A stretch of DNA of 64,000 nt from Siphonodentalium dalli (GCA_032622095.1 CP136067.1:192910052-192974051), one strand, 5' to 3'; positions 45,001 through 51,068 are shown, counted from the stretch's first letter. Numbers and translations: made by a program. Notes: a model not told the origin generated them from the letters alone.

Positions 45001-47640
45001 ATAATTCTGTTGTGGTTAAGAAGTCGATTACTTAGAGCATTACTGTATAATAAGCAGAGGACAGATAAATAAAAGTATTTATTGAGGAAAATGTTCAGAT
45101 TATAAGTTCAACAAACATTGTTGAACTTATTATCTGAACATTTCCTGTGGAATAACTACTCATCAATGATGCTTTAGTACAGAAAGGGTTAATAATGTAT
45201 CTCCCAGTACATGAAGGCCCAAGATCAAGATTGCATGATTTGTGAGCCGATTTCATGATTATTACCTGCCCAATTTTTTCAATGTTATAAGTTCCCTGTT
45301 AGAACATCAAAAACTTCCCAGGTCTTGATCTGGTGGAATATGATCTCTATGGATGTAGCCAGAGTAGAGATTTGTGGCATGATATAGTTATATGATGGGG
45401 GTGTCATTAAACCCTTTCATGATGGGAGCTTAGCTGGTGCAGCATTAAAGATCATGTGCCAGTGCATTATCTTATCCCATAGGGAGCCTCACACATATTA
45501 GAGAATAATGCACTGGCTTACAAGATCAAGGTAAATATTGTTATGCCAATGATTCTCTTATATACGGGAGGCTCCCTATGGGAAACTCGCATATATAAGA
45601 GAATGCATTGGTGCAGTTTTTCGCAAAATTTCAGGAAGCTCCAGTCATGGAATGGTTAATAAAACATTTATAAATTACTCAGACTCCCACCCCATTCCCC
45701 TGCCTGCCAAGACAATCATTGGAATTTAAATCAACGACTGTCATCTTAATAAGCAGTTAAACAGTATAGCGGCCCAGCCCAGCTGTATATAAACCAGTTA
45801 TAAATATCACATTATTGAACACAGCAGCAAAGACAGACCTAAATCTGATAGGAGAATTACATGTAATAGCGGCCCGTTTTCTTTGTATTTAGATTAACAT
45901 ATTGATTGGAACACCTCACTGATCAGTGCTCAGTCAGCATATATCTGCCTAGAAATACTAATTATAGAATAGAATAGAGTAGAATATATTTATTTTACCA
46001 ATAAAGGCCATCAGTGGGTAAAGGAAAACAAAGTGATATAACAAACATATAGTATAAAGACAAAGCACAAATAGGAACATATAAAGATACCAGCTTAACT
46101 AGCGGAACTAGTGTTTAAAGATGCATTATCCGAATTAACACTCCTAAAGTACTATTTCTTTAGCTTGGGGGGGGGGGGGTAAAAAATATTTGTTTCGAGT
46201 CAAGAAACCCACCCATCAAAGCTCAGAGTGATCAGATATAGATTTTTGAAGTTTGTTATTTCTCGAGATGTGTAATTATTTGTGGCCCAGAAAAACATCA
46301 TCAAATGGACAGTCTCGAACAGCATTGTGGATGAAGATGGATAACTCTAAAATCAAGTGGTAAATTTTGTGAATGCTCAATGATAATATGGCCATATTTC
46401 ATTGAACAAAATGTTGATAAATAACATGTTTTGGGAAATTTGATGCCATAGTTGACAGTGGTTAGCATTATTTTGTTGCAATTAATCGATTCTGATAACT
46501 AAAGCTTATTTTGAAGATATGTTGTTGTTGTTGTTGTTATTGTATCTTGATGACATGGGGACCATCTGATCGGATTGAGTACCTTTAACTGTTATGGCCT
46601 AGCTTGGGTAAGTGGATGTTAATGAGCGTGATTTAGTTAAAAGGTTGGGAACATGGAAAACTTAAATGTGTTTAATTTTTGGGGATTGAGGTTATATTTT
46701 GTATTTATATAGTAGCTGTTATATGTAGCATAGTCATAGAAAGACTTCATTTCCATGTAAAATATATGTTTTGAGAGAAATATTCTGAAATTTATGTATT
46801 TGCTAACATTTTTTATCAACTGTACGGAACCATTAGATTTATATCATTATAGATTTTTTTTAAATGGTTTTGTAGTATGGGATTACCATTTCCCCCACCC
46901 CATCATAATCGGGAAACAAAATGGTAACTGAGTAAGGCTAAACTTTGACCCAGTAGGTACACTAGGTCGCTAGGACCCAAAATATGACAAAGAAGTTAAG
47001 TAGTTCATTTTCAACCAAGGTCCTTATTACAGTGAGCAATCTAAGAGGTTGTGTGAGACAACAATTCTACATTCAATAAATTTTTTGGACTGAAAATGTC
47101 CAACCATGCATTGGGGGAGCTGGGGTGTTCATTTTGAAGTTTCTAAGTTGAGCACCCCCCAACCACCCACCCCACCCCATGGGCCACAATATACCATCTA
47201 ATATCTATAACCCACAAATTACCTTATGACCATAATTGTTGGAAATACTTATCATTGATATCCATTGATGATATCAATGATAGATATACAACTCTCGTAT
47301 GGCCCTCCCTTAACATTTGCTTCAACTTCCTGGTTAGATAACATGACAATTTCTGTCTGGGTACAGCAGCGATGTATCTCATTTACGTCCATGGGTACAT
47401 GCAGTTACTGGACATAAACTTGAAGTCCCCCCCCCTAAAATAAAATTTTATTAAAACTTTTAACAAATTTCTTTGGGATACATTTTAGAAATTCGATTAA
47501 AAACCTTACATTTTTTGGATTTGTATTTATGTACATTAACTGTGGTCCACTTGGTTATTATATCAAACAGGATATAGAGGGCACCTTTAACTTCACTCAC
47601 CTTTCAAGATCGACCTGATATGCTCGTGCATAAGCGACAT
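17239..47640 (-). CDS. SKAP2: SKAP1/SKAP2-type adaptor, whole spliced gene (eight coding exons)
   Basis: Joining 47601-47640, 42169-42318, 37412-37486, 34461-34535, 30886-31008, 29550-29647, 26085-26175 and 17239-18092 gives one 501-residue frame with every junction in phase. SKAP proteins are cytoplasmic adaptors downstream of Src-family kinases and partner with ADAP/PRAM1 in adhesion signalling. Layout: N-terminal helical (dimerisation-type) region 1-60; acidic Ser-rich linker 65-100; PH domain about 105-207 with the invariant C-helix Trp at 199; four tyrosine motifs (IYDA, IYDD three times) at 219-286; proline-rich region about 307-425; SH3 domain about 439-495. Mammalian SKAP2 has about 359 residues; the excess is the YDD/proline segment. 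It could be orthologous to both vertebrate SKAP1 and SKAP2. The introns are full of transposons, and three begin with amplified copies of the preceding exon end. Confidence 0.92.
18122..18390 (+). repeat. Dispersed repeat (copy 2, uninterrupted)
   Basis: Matches 13494-14065 but lacks the MITE: at the insertion point it reads CACCTACATGATATGAAATT. It lies in SKAP intron 7 close to the exon 8 acceptor. Confidence 0.7.
19333..19915 (+). repeat. Tandem duplication of about 290 bp
   Basis: Two copies start at ACTGACCCGATGATGTCG (about 19337 and 19628). They run through GCCAACAATGTCGTTG, itself repeated within each copy, and end CGCAGTGCCTCGGATTCACT. Differences are few, so the duplication looks recent. 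Confidence 0.85.
20735..21090 (+). repeat. Tandem duplication of about 190 bp
   Basis: TTTAACACAGGATTTCCCAT, AATCGATTTATGTCGATAAA and GACAGAGTCCAACACGTAA recur at two positions about 190 bp apart with small differences. Confidence 0.75.
21720..22110 (+). repeat. Short dispersed repeat of molluscan style, about two copies
   Basis: Paired segments carry CATCGCAGGTTACAAGGAT / AATTGCAGGTTCGTAGGT, GTGCCAAGTTTAAA and AATAACTCTGCC. The motif set resembles the 33-kb tandem repeat in the same gene. I see no coding potential. Confidence 0.5.
22135..24456 (-). mobile_element. Terminal-inverted element built of about 160-bp tandem units (copy 2, inverted)
   Basis: It starts AGCTCAAGTTGGAAAGGG and ends CTTTACAAAGTAAAGTTGAGCT, which is the 7194-9788 element read backwards. 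About 14 units carry AAATCCAAGATGGC(T/C)GC, TGACCCCAAAATGACTCGTT and CCCATCTACATGTCAATATT. Unit-to-unit divergence is higher than in copy 1 and one unit is internally truncated near 23690. It sits in SKAP intron 7. Confidence 0.75.
24788..25225. mobile_element. TTAA-flanked MITE, AGGTACTCAATCC family
   Basis: TTAA flanks surround inverted tips A(G)GTACTCAATCCGAT and ATCGGATTGAGTACCT. The interior contains ACAACAACAACATTTCTTCA, TTATTTATCAACATTTTGT and TGATGGGTGGGTTCCTCGAC. This family of about 475 bp recurs at least seven more times in the window. TTAA target choice is the habit of piggyBac-type transposases; the tip is not the usual CCC, so the superfamily is uncertain. Confidence 0.75.
25226..25848. 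other. Intron 7 sequence, nothing recognised
   Basis: No exon or clear element. A small inverted motif around 25270-25390 (TTTACAAAACGAG and ACTATAAACTGGAGAT) may be an old foldback. Confidence 0.35.
25849..25972. mobile_element. Half of a mariner-like foldback MITE
   Basis: Only the right arm of the family is present, from GAGAGCTTTCCGATGAATGG to TTTAGGGCATTACTG. It lies immediately downstream, in gene sense, of the exon 7 donor cluster. Confidence 0.8.
25973..26084 (-). repeat. Two extra copies of the exon 7 end with its splice donor
   Basis: On the plus strand CTAGTATTCTTACCCATATC followed by CATATCATCAT occurs three times. The donor-bearing TTACCC starts at about 25980, 26021 and 26081, of which the last is the true exon border. 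The 60-bp copy also includes the tip of the adjacent MITE (GATTATTTAGGGCATTACTG). Confidence 0.9.
26085..26175 (-). CDS. SKAP2: SKAP exon 7: end of PH domain
   Basis: Acceptor GTTTTGACAG|TTC in phase 0 and donor ATGG|GTAAGA in phase 1. It encodes residues 188-217, FTAHSDIEHIQWKTALQNGI followed by an acidic run. This is the last strand and C-terminal helix of the PH domain with its hallmark tryptophan (W199), leading into the linker. Confidence 0.93.
26176..27038. other. Intron 6 sequence, no element delimited
   Basis: Contains a fragment of the TAAAGTGATGTGAAACACT dispersed repeat near 26586-26650. No exon seen. Confidence 0.35.
27039..27125. mobile_element. Fragment of the hAT-like foldback family
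   Basis: CCCCAGAGGGTGAA ... TGCTAGCCCGC ... TCACTAAATTCACCCTCTGG matches one hairpin of the 254-bp elements at 36556 and 56897. The outer CAAGCCTTG tips are missing. Confidence 0.65.
27190..27686 (+). pseudogene. LINE remnant: end of a non-LTR reverse transcriptase ORF plus tail
   Basis: Plus-strand translation gives LRCGILPLRVEIGR, then DERLCVFCDRNIVEDELHFI and a further Cys/His element. This matches the cysteine-rich region that ends many LINE ORF2 proteins. After one frameshift near 27350 it continues with AYDDIRVDFFAKI and ends KFVHKAFERR. The fragment runs to a tail ending in (ATTCA)n at about 27660-27686. It is 5' truncated, frameshifted and dead. It lies in SKAP intron 6, opposite to the gene. 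Confidence 0.75.
27840..28029 (+). repeat. Tandem repeat, about 70 bp, three copies
   Basis: Units read CATCCCGCCACCCATAGTAT, CTTATGCGCCGCAGGCGCTC and GTATATTGGTA. The third copy is followed directly by a half MITE. Confidence 0.8.
28030..28119. mobile_element. Half of a mariner-like foldback MITE
   Basis: Right arm only, GCAACAAGCCATATTTCTGA to GAGCATTACTGTA. A still smaller fragment of the same family (CCAATGAATGGCAGCAAGCC) lies at 28527-28556. Confidence 0.75.
28257..28336. mobile_element. Tiny TTAA-flanked inverted-repeat element
   Basis: Only 80 bp including the flanks. TTAACACGTTCACT at the left and AGTGAACGTGTTAA at the right are perfect 14-bp inverted repeats including the TTAA target sites. 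Confidence 0.6.
28337..29549. other. Intron 6 sequence, nothing recognised
   Basis: Apart from the MITE fragment at 28527-28556 I see no element or exon. The 93-codon minus-strand frame at 29237-29518 has no family resemblance. Confidence 0.35.
29550..29647 (-). CDS. SKAP2: SKAP exon 6: middle strands of the PH domain
   Basis: Acceptor CATTTTACAG|AG (phase 1) and donor CACT|GTAAGT (phase 0). It encodes the end of residue 155 and residues 156-187: FELKDGSELVKETSKKEISF and on to NKQVHT. This aligns with the family pattern of a lysine-rich loop, then a strand ending in CFEI/SFEL, then a basic hairpin. Confidence 0.92.
29648..30885. other. Intron 5 sequence with a GAATCGATTC-rich repeat
   Basis: The stretch 29990-30078 (GGGCCCTGCGATTCGGAC ... 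ATTCGATTCGAATCGATTC) recurs inverted at 55484-55565, so it is a dispersed repeat edge. A good donor-like CATG|GTAAGT on the minus strand at about 30570 has no supporting coding sequence. Confidence 0.4.
30886..31008 (-). CDS. SKAP2: SKAP exon 5: first strands of the PH domain
   Basis: Acceptor GCTTTCATAG|GA and donor CTTCCAG|GTCTGT, both phase 1. The donor is weak beyond the GT, but frame and family alignment support it. It encodes residues 115-154: GLITLKKAKPTPRFCMLRKD, then VLYIYEKEKQKKQIETIHLP. This corresponds to the PH segment with the R(W/F)C core strand and the YYY/YIY strand. Confidence 0.9.
31009..32069. other. Intron 4 sequence with an old repeat fragment
   Basis: The stretch 31038-31200 resembles the left part of the TTAA element at 60813-61097 (shared AAATATGCAACAAATGA and AATTTGAGTCGATG-like motifs). 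No exon seen. Confidence 0.4.
32070..32417 (+). repeat. Composite tandem repeat
   Basis: Two nested units: TTGGTAGGAATAGATATGTA + CACTATC (about 28 bp, in runs of two to four) and a longer unit adding AACTTAGATATATATTAAT and ATACCCTGGAATCTATATAA. Copies are nearly identical, so the array is probably polymorphic. Confidence 0.85.
32418..32540 (+). repeat. Dispersed repeat (TTCCC...GGTGGAA(T/C)ATGAT family)
   Basis: Shares GTCATAAAGTTC, AAAAGTTCCCAGGGTTTGAA, GGCGGAACATGATCTC and GATTCATGGCATGATCTA with copies near 35495-35660, 45225-45390, 52130-52290, 58905-59105 and (inverted) 59640-59790. The family's nature is unknown. Confidence 0.55.
32970..33610 (-). repeat. Tandem repeat of about 165 bp, about three copies, with GGAC microsatellite
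   Basis: Units carry AAATGTAGGAATAAAAGCTC, GACAAAATTATGCATGTTGC, AAAGGGGGATAACTCC and GACGTCATAATCGCAGGTGC. The right end passes into (GGACGGAC)n at 33552-33603. I recall repeats of this composition as frequent in mollusc genomes. Confidence 0.75.
33757..33975 (+). repeat. GAATATTC-rich cluster
   Basis: Short self-complementary words (GAATATTCTAGAATATTC and variants) recur about ten times. ATGGCACCATGAATA occurs twice, about 130 bp apart. Confidence 0.6.
33976..34460. other. Intron 4 sequence, nothing recognised
   Basis: AT-rich, no delimited element, no exon between the repeat cluster and the exon 4 donor. Confidence 0.35.
34461..34535 (-). CDS. SKAP2: SKAP exon 4: linker and start of PH domain
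   Basis: 75 bp, acceptor TTTTTCAG|CC and donor AAAG|GTAAAT, both phase 1. It encodes residues 90-113 (FIQDKAADDFNDVTKSGMLD, then KYKK). SGMLDKYKK aligns with the AGYLEKRRK that opens the PH domain in vertebrate SKAPs. Confidence 0.92.
34569..35041. mobile_element. TTAA-flanked element carrying a palindrome
   Basis: TTAACCCTTTCAGTACCAGG at the left mirrors CCTGGCACTCAAAGGGTTAA at the right. TTAA plus CCCTTT tips fit piggyBac-type MITEs. Inside, 34919-34992 is a long palindrome, CCAATGCATTCTCTTATATA ... TATAAGAGAATGCATTGG, around GCGACCTATGGTCG. It lies in SKAP intron 3 just upstream, in gene sense, of exon 4. Confidence 0.75.
35129..35280. mobile_element. Mariner-like foldback MITE, left tip missing
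   Basis: Starts at ATGGGTAATTTTTCAGGATT and ends GGGCATTACTGTA. The left tip is replaced by a fragment of another foldback family (GGAAATGTTCAGATAATAAG, 35099-35122). Confidence 0.78.
35938..36205. mobile_element. Rearranged mariner-like MITE
   Basis: TA flanks and CAG(A)AATGCCC / GGGGCATTACAG tips. It contains an internal partial repeat (ATTTAGTCGGAAAAGTTACC joins two hairpin halves through AATAAAAAGAATTATGG). The same rearrangement is found in the next copy. Confidence 0.82.
36319..36848. mobile_element. Rearranged mariner-like MITE holding a hAT-like insertion
   Basis: Identical in structure to 35938-36205 and offset from it by exactly 381 bp. It is split at 36555 by the 254-bp element 36556-36809. 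A further MITE end fragment lies at 36943-36982. Confidence 0.85.
36556..36809. mobile_element. hAT-like foldback element with exact 8-bp target duplication
   Basis: The 254-bp element has long inverted tips CAAGCCTTGAAATAGGGTGT ... ACACCCTATTTCAAGGCTTG. Between them two hairpins carry CCAGAGGGTGAATTTRGTGA. GCTGTGGT flanks it on both sides (36548-36555 and 36810-36817), and this sequence occurs once at the same place in intact MITEs, so the duplication was made by the insertion. Confidence 0.92.
37412..37486 (-). CDS. SKAP2: SKAP exon 3: acidic serine-rich linker
   Basis: 75 bp, acceptor TTATGTTCCAG|TT and donor TGGCT|GTATGT, both phase 1. It encodes residues 65-88, SVDLDESSITGGSNTEEEGS then TSAG. 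This low-complexity linker joins the N-terminal helical region to the PH domain. The acceptor-proximal part is single copy, while the last 43 bases and donor are repeated downstream seven times. Confidence 0.88.
37644..38079. mobile_element. hAT-like MITE with exact 8-bp target duplication
   Basis: Tips CAGCATTCGCGCTG and CAGTGCAAACACTG are imperfect inverted repeats starting with CAG. CCCATATT flanks both sides (37636-37643 and 38080-38087). The interior is rich in TTGGCCAAA-type words. It lies in SKAP intron 2. Confidence 0.88.
38164..38607. mobile_element. TTAA-flanked MITE, AGGTACTCAATCC family, diverged
   Basis: TTAA flanks at 38164 and 38604, tips AGGTACACAATCCGATTTGA and ATCGGATTATGCATCT. 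The interior is as in other copies (TTATTTATCAACATGTTGTT, GGTGGGTTTCTCGACTCGAA). Confidence 0.72.
38721..39507. mobile_element. hAT-like element of 787 bp with exact 8-bp target duplication
   Basis: Tips CAGTGTTCAC and GTGATCACTG. GTGCACTC flanks both sides (38713-38720 and 39508-39515). The interior has several GAGCCAC repeats at both ends but no transposase frame; the short frames on both strands near 38970-39190 are not similar to hAT proteins as far as I can tell. Confidence 0.85.
39593..39793. mobile_element. Mariner-like foldback MITE
   Basis: Full-length palindrome of the same family with decayed tips (AGTAATGCCC left, GGGCATTATTG right), ending about 30 bp before the 50-bp minisatellite. 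Confidence 0.82.
39825..42168 (-). repeat. 50-bp minisatellite derived from the end and donor of SKAP exon 2
   Basis: About 47 intronic copies of a 50-bp unit; with the exonic copy the array is about 48 units. On the minus strand each unit is GTAATATTACCCACAGTTAA, CACAGTCTGGAGCAGGCCCT, AATCTATCAG. The last 44 bases of exon 2 are the same sequence, and the true donor TATCAG|GTAATA is the first of the series. Units are very homogeneous, with few recurrent substitutions (for example ATTAG/ATTTG, GGG/GAG, TAG/TAC). Confidence 0.95.
42169..42318 (-). CDS. SKAP2: SKAP exon 2: N-terminal helical region
   Basis: Acceptor CCCTTACAG|AG and donor TATCAG|GTAATA, both phase 1; 150 bp. It encodes the end of residue 14 and residues 15-63: VEIFLTETIKNEKLCSSIQK, then HKTTILDKINILKKDYPQL, then a Ser/Gly tail. 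This matches the SKAP2 N-terminal pattern of VETFVADILKGENLS followed by a basic helix ending in KSIY. Its last 44 bases are repeat-derived or, more likely, gave rise to the intronic array. Confidence 0.93.
42319..42914. other. Intron 1 sequence, nothing recognised
   Basis: AT-rich. No exon or delimited repeat. Confidence 0.35.
42915..43158. mobile_element. Mariner-like foldback MITE with internal duplication
   Basis: The right arm contains an extra partial copy (GATGAATGGCAACAAGCCAT occurs twice), making the element longer than standard. The right tip is decayed. Confidence 0.78.
43444..43757 (-). repeat. tRNA-derived SINE (same family as 58318-58632)
   Basis: On the minus strand it begins GGGGCCTCTGTGGCTCAATC (A-box region) and has the B box GGGTTCAAATC. 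The shared body includes GTTACTCACCGATGGCCGGT and CCATTGAAATCACTGTTAGA; the tail ends CCCCAATCAATC. It is about 314 bp, the same length as the other copy. Confidence 0.82.
43802..43920. mobile_element. Partial TTAA-type foldback element
   Basis: Starts TTAACCCTTTCTATACTGAA, as in the element at 44742. The hairpin GGAAATGTTCAGATAATAAG ... CTTATTACCTGAACATTTCC follows. The right TTAA end is not recognisable. Confidence 0.55.
44040..44420 (-). repeat. Retroposon-like element with CAGA microsatellite tail
   Basis: On the minus strand it starts ACTAGCCGATGAGCCCGACG. It holds two copies, about 120 bp apart, of GCTCCACCCGTTTCCGAGAT with CTCGTCTGCGCATGCGC. It ends with ACCAAGTTTTGTCCCGATCG and a (CAGA)n-type tail at 44048-44093. 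Head, end style and tail fit a non-autonomous element mobilised by an RTE-like LINE. It is GC-rich compared with its surroundings. Confidence 0.65.
44742..45192. mobile_element. TTAA-flanked element interrupted by a mariner-like MITE
   Basis: TTAACTCTTTCTATACTGAA at the left mirrors TTTAGTACAGAAAGGGTTAA at the right. It carries the hairpin TGTTCAGATTATAAGTTCAA ... TGAACTTATTATCTGAACA and holds the complete MITE 44831-45047. Confidence 0.72.
44831..45047. mobile_element. Mariner-like foldback MITE
   Basis: Full-length copy with TA flanks and CAGTAATGCTC tips, nested in the TTAA-flanked element 44742-45192. Confidence 0.85.
45407..45659. mobile_element. TTAA-flanked element carrying palindromes
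   Basis: TTAAACCCTTTCATGATGGGA mirrors CCAGTCATGGAATGGTTAA at the other end. Two diverged palindromes (45452-45512 and 45548-45614) belong to the ATGCATTCTCTTATATA family. Confidence 0.65.
45960..46080 (-). repeat. Probable LINE 3' tail
   Basis: On the minus strand, AATAAATATATTCTACTCTA passes into a (TATTC)n-like terminal microsatellite, the usual appearance of a severely 5'-truncated LINE copy. No coding part is left. Confidence 0.4.
46115..46588. mobile_element. TTAA-flanked MITE, AGGTACTCAATCC family, inverted orientation
   Basis: TTAA flanks; left tip AGATGCATTATCCGAATTA, right tip GATCGGATTGAGTACCT. The interior is inverted relative to the copy at 50592. Confidence 0.78.
46589..47600. 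other. Intron 1 sequence next to exon 1
   Basis: No exon and no element could be delimited. Short C-rich runs occur near 47155-47180 and 47425. Confidence 0.35.
47601..47640 (-). CDS. SKAP2: SKAP exon 1, start codon
   Basis: 40 coding bases encode MSLMHEHIRSILK plus the first base of codon 14, ending with a strong donor AAAG|GTGAGT in phase 1. Spliced to exon 2 it reads HEHIRSILKEVEIFL, which aligns with EEIRNLLADVETFV of vertebrate SKAP2. An in-frame TAG lies one codon before AAA-ATG, so no upstream start is possible on this exon. Confidence 0.88.
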
Positions 47641-47810
47641 TTTCTAACCGTAAAAGAAGAATCCACCCGAAAATTACCAACGACCAACGCGTATTTCTAA
47701 CATCAAGGAAGTTTTGTCGCACTTTGTTGCATTTTACTTCCGCGTTGCAATGTTGACAAATTACACCCGGCCTAAATTCGGCAGTGTACAGGGTGTTCAA
47801 AAGTACGAGC
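47641..47810 (-). promoter_or_regulatory. SKAP 5' leader and promoter region
   Basis: Sequence directly upstream of the SKAP start. An ETS-type site (GCGGAAGT on the minus strand) lies at about 47736-47743. No TATA box at a clear distance. The transcription start cannot be fixed from sequence. Confidence 0.4.
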
Positions 47811-48179
47811 AATTATTCAATAGAAAATGTGTGCCGCCCATTGAGAGATATAAGTATATATATACGTAGCGGTGTAATGTGTGTACATACACCCACGTGC
47901 ATGCGGGTCATTGTTATGTTCTACATTTCTCGATGTTTAGTGATGATTAATTATATATATGGACTAACCAATTCGCGCTTCAATTGTTTTGAGCAATGTC
48001 GGGTGGATCCTCAAGTACAAAACACAGCATCAAAACGTAAAATTTATAGATGAATAGAAAATGTTCGATTCAAATGCAGTATGATTGAAAGTTATATGCT
48101 TACGTAGGCCAAGCTGTAACGTGGAAGAAACATACGTACATATCGAAGCATGCATGCACTTCTAACGGTATCATGGGCG

Positions 48180-48360
48180 TGGCTAAAGGGTCTCCGTGGG
48201 GGGGGGGGCATGGTAATTCACCTTGGAATTTCAGTGTTATTATTTCACCCCCCCCCCACTACCACCCCCACCACCACCACCACCACAAACCACACTGCGA
48301 TTTCCAAGTCCGGAAAAATTTCATATCCACACCCCCCCCCCCCCCCCCCGGTTTGAAATG
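48180..48360. repeat. Low-complexity G-, C- and CCA-rich tracts
   Basis: G9 at 48200, C9 near 48248, (CCA)n at 48264-48288 and a C run of about 19 at 48333-48351. Apparent proline-rich frames here come from these tracts. Confidence 0.8.
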
Positions 48361-48407
48361 TTTCAACTGTTGGCGCAAGCCTTCCGATTGTTAAATGCGG
48401 ACAGTGC

Positions 48408-48552
48408 GTTAGTCCGCGGGTTCAATGGTCCGAGGGTTCAATATATATAGTCCGAGGGTTCAATAGTCCGAGGGTTCGACAGTCCGATGGTTCGATAGGC
48501 CGAGGGTTCAATAATCCGAGGGTTCGATAGGCCGAGGGTTCAATAGTCCGAG
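48408..48552 (+). repeat. Short tandem repeat GTCCGAGGGTTCAATA
   Basis: About nine imperfect copies of a 15-16 bp unit, with variants TAGGCCGAGGGTTC and AGTCCGATGGTTCG. Confidence 0.85.
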
Positions 48553-48639
48553 AGTCATAATGGTTACAAGCTTACAAGTTAGGAGCGGCGGAGATTTGGG
48601 TCACAGTCCTAAATTTTGTCAATTTTTCAACAGCTGGAA

Positions 48640-49200
48640 GAAATATTGCTCACCGAGTCAGGGGGAGGGGGTGAAAAATTCCGGCACGTATGCCGGGGTG
48701 GGTGGGTGGTCAAAGCCACCAACAAGCAATTTTTTCCGCAACTAAAAACAAAATTTCCTGCTTGTTTTTTAGTGTTTTGGCAATGAGTTGGGCTTCAAAA
48801 CCACTTTGAATGAGAGAAATAATGTAATTCTAACTGTAAACTGACTGCAGGCAGTTATCGTGTTGTATTTTGTTGCAAATTTTGAAATCCAAGATGGCCG
48901 CTGGCAGCCATGTTTTTTTGGCCGAATGACCTCAAAATGACTCATTCCTATTTACATGTCCATGTTAACATCCATGATAAATAGCATGCACGAAATTCAT
49001 ATACAGCTGTTTACAGTGAATTTCCCCCCGCAAATCTCTGTTTTAGTGTTAAAAGGGGGGTGGGTGTCAAAAAATGGTCGGAAAAAACTGCCGAAAACGG
49101 AAAACAAATTGGCGGTGGGGGTGGGTGTGTACAAAAAATGATCGAAAGGGAAAAAAAGCCATACGTGCCTGAATAAAATAAAACAAATTTCCCGGACCCC
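48640..49200 (+). repeat. Dispersed repeat, copy 1, interrupted
   Basis: Shares CCGGCACGTATGCCGGGGTG, TTTACAGTGAATTTCC, CAAATCTCTGTTTTAGTGTT and AAACTGCCGAAAACGGAAAA with 49845-50120. It is interrupted at about 48870-48985 by a fragment of the ATGGCCGC(T/C) 160-bp family (AAATCCAAGATGGCCGCTGG ... CATGTTAACATCCATGA). Confidence 0.7.
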
Positions 49201-49844
49201 TGCATGTGACCTTTATAACTGAATCGGATCGAGGGAAATTAAAGGGTTAAGCAGGTGACAGGTCAATCAATACATTGCAGGAGACCGATACGAATCCAAT
49301 ACAAAATGCAAAAAGTCGAGAGAAAACTAATTAGACGAAATTAATAAATTTTGTCTAATTGAAACAAAAGTATTTATCGATTCGAAGTCGAATCGAATAA
49401 CGAAGGTTCGAATGATGTTGAACAGTTGCGGTGACGGCGGTACCGAAAAATCACCCCCAAAATACTGAGTTATTCCCCTTATACCGAACAAAGCCTCCGT
49501 GGCCTTGATCTCATTTGGCAATATTGTCCAAGAATTGTTAGTTTCTGTGATAAATCACACGAGAATCCATGGCATTCTGTCGCTCCAATTCAAATGTAGT
49601 CGAATGTGCCATTAAATATAATATAATTATGCATGAGGTGCCAGAAATCCATGCACAATACAAGGCCGCTCGCGCGAAAACAAAAGCATGTTTACGTTTC
49701 GTTGTTGATATCTAGGCCAAGACAATGCTATTCTCTGGAACCTTCCATTTGTCTTATATTATTTCCATTGTATATGGTCTGTCTCATGTGACCCGGCAGA
49801 ATCTTACTCAATTGAGAAGCAAATAATCCATTACATCCAGGGGG
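49201..49844. other. Intergenic sequence, nothing recognised
   Basis: No gene, RNA or delimited repeat. Confidence 0.35.
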
Positions 49845-50120
49845 GGTTTCCCGGCACGTATGCCGGGGTGGGTGGGTGGTCGATGTGACCAACATTTTTT
49901 TTTTTCCGCAACTCAAAATGTTTTTTCCTGCAAGTTTTTTGACTGTTTACAGTGAATTTCCCTCCACAAATCTCTGTTTTAGTGTTAAAAGGGGGTGGGG
50001 GTCCAAAAATGGTCGGGAAAAAAACTGCCGAAAACGGAAAAAAATTTGGACGAGGGGGTGGGTGGGTCCCAACAAGTGTCGAAAGGTAAAAATCAGCATA
50101 CGTGCATGACCCCCCTCCCC
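49845..50120 (+). repeat. Dispersed repeat, copy 2, uninterrupted
   Basis: Compact copy of the 48640-49200 repeat, without the inserted segment: GGGGTGGGTGGGTGGTCGA to GGTGGGTCCCAACAAGTGTC. Confidence 0.7.
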
Positions 50121-50221
50121 CTATTACATCTGGAATTCCAGGGACGTCATGTATATATACATAGGATAAATATAACGCTCTTTTATAGAAGCTTTCGGTC
50201 GCTGGCCTTCTTCAGCATATA

Positions 50222-50242
50222 TATATAATAATAATTATTCAG

Positions 50243-50278
<36 letters not shown>

Positions 50279-50353
50279 ATAATTATTCAGAAATAAATAT
50301 ATATATATTATAATTATTCAGAAATATATATAAATATATTAATAATTATTCAG

Positions 50354-50419
<66 letters not shown>

Positions 50420-50482
50420 CTATATATATATATATATATATTATATATTTCTGAATAATATATATATATATATATATTTCTG
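50222..50482. repeat. (TA)n microsatellite with flanking inverted ATTATTCAGAAATATA units
   Basis: Long TA runs are bracketed on the left by several AATAATTATTCAGAAATATA copies and on the right by their reverse complement TATATTTCTGAATAATTAT. The block can therefore form a large hairpin. Confidence 0.9.
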
Positions 50483-50591
50483 AATAATTATTATATCTTA
50501 CAATGTAATACACATAAATACAATACATCAGTCCAACACCATTTCACAACCGGATGTTTATAACGTGCATTTCACGACCGAATGTTTATAA

Positions 50592-51068
50592 TTAAAGGTA
50601 CTCAATCCGATCAGGCGGTCCTCATACCATCAAGATACAACAACAACAACAACAACATTTCTTCAAAATACGCTTTATTTATCAGAATCGATTTATTGCA
50701 ACAAAATAATGCTAACCACTGTCAACTATGGTATCAAATTTCCCAAAACTTGTTATTTATCAACATTTTGTTCAACAAAATATGGCCGTATTTATCACTA
50801 AACTATCACGCAATTTGACCGTATTATCACTTAATTTTAGAGTTATCCATCTTCATCCGCAATTTTGTCCGAGACCCTCTATTTGACCACGTGTTTCTGG
50901 GCCACAAATTATTACACATCTCGAGAAATAAACTTCAAAAATCGATATCTGATCACCCTGAGCTTTGATGGGTGGGTTCCTCGGCTCGAATCAAATATTT
51001 TTTACCACCAAAGCCAAAGAAAATTTAATAGTAATTTAGGAGCATCTAATCGGATTGAGTACCTTTAA
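50592..51068. mobile_element. TTAA-flanked MITE, AGGTACTCAATCC family, best-preserved copy
   Basis: TTAA-AGGTACTCAATCCGATCAG ... TAATCGGATTGAGTACCT-TTAA; 477 bp with the flanks. Tips are near-perfect inverted repeats of about 20 bp; no coding frame. Confidence 0.82.

Noticed and set aside
50346-50528. YIYIYI-repeat frame
   Set aside because: It is the (TA)n microsatellite read as codons.
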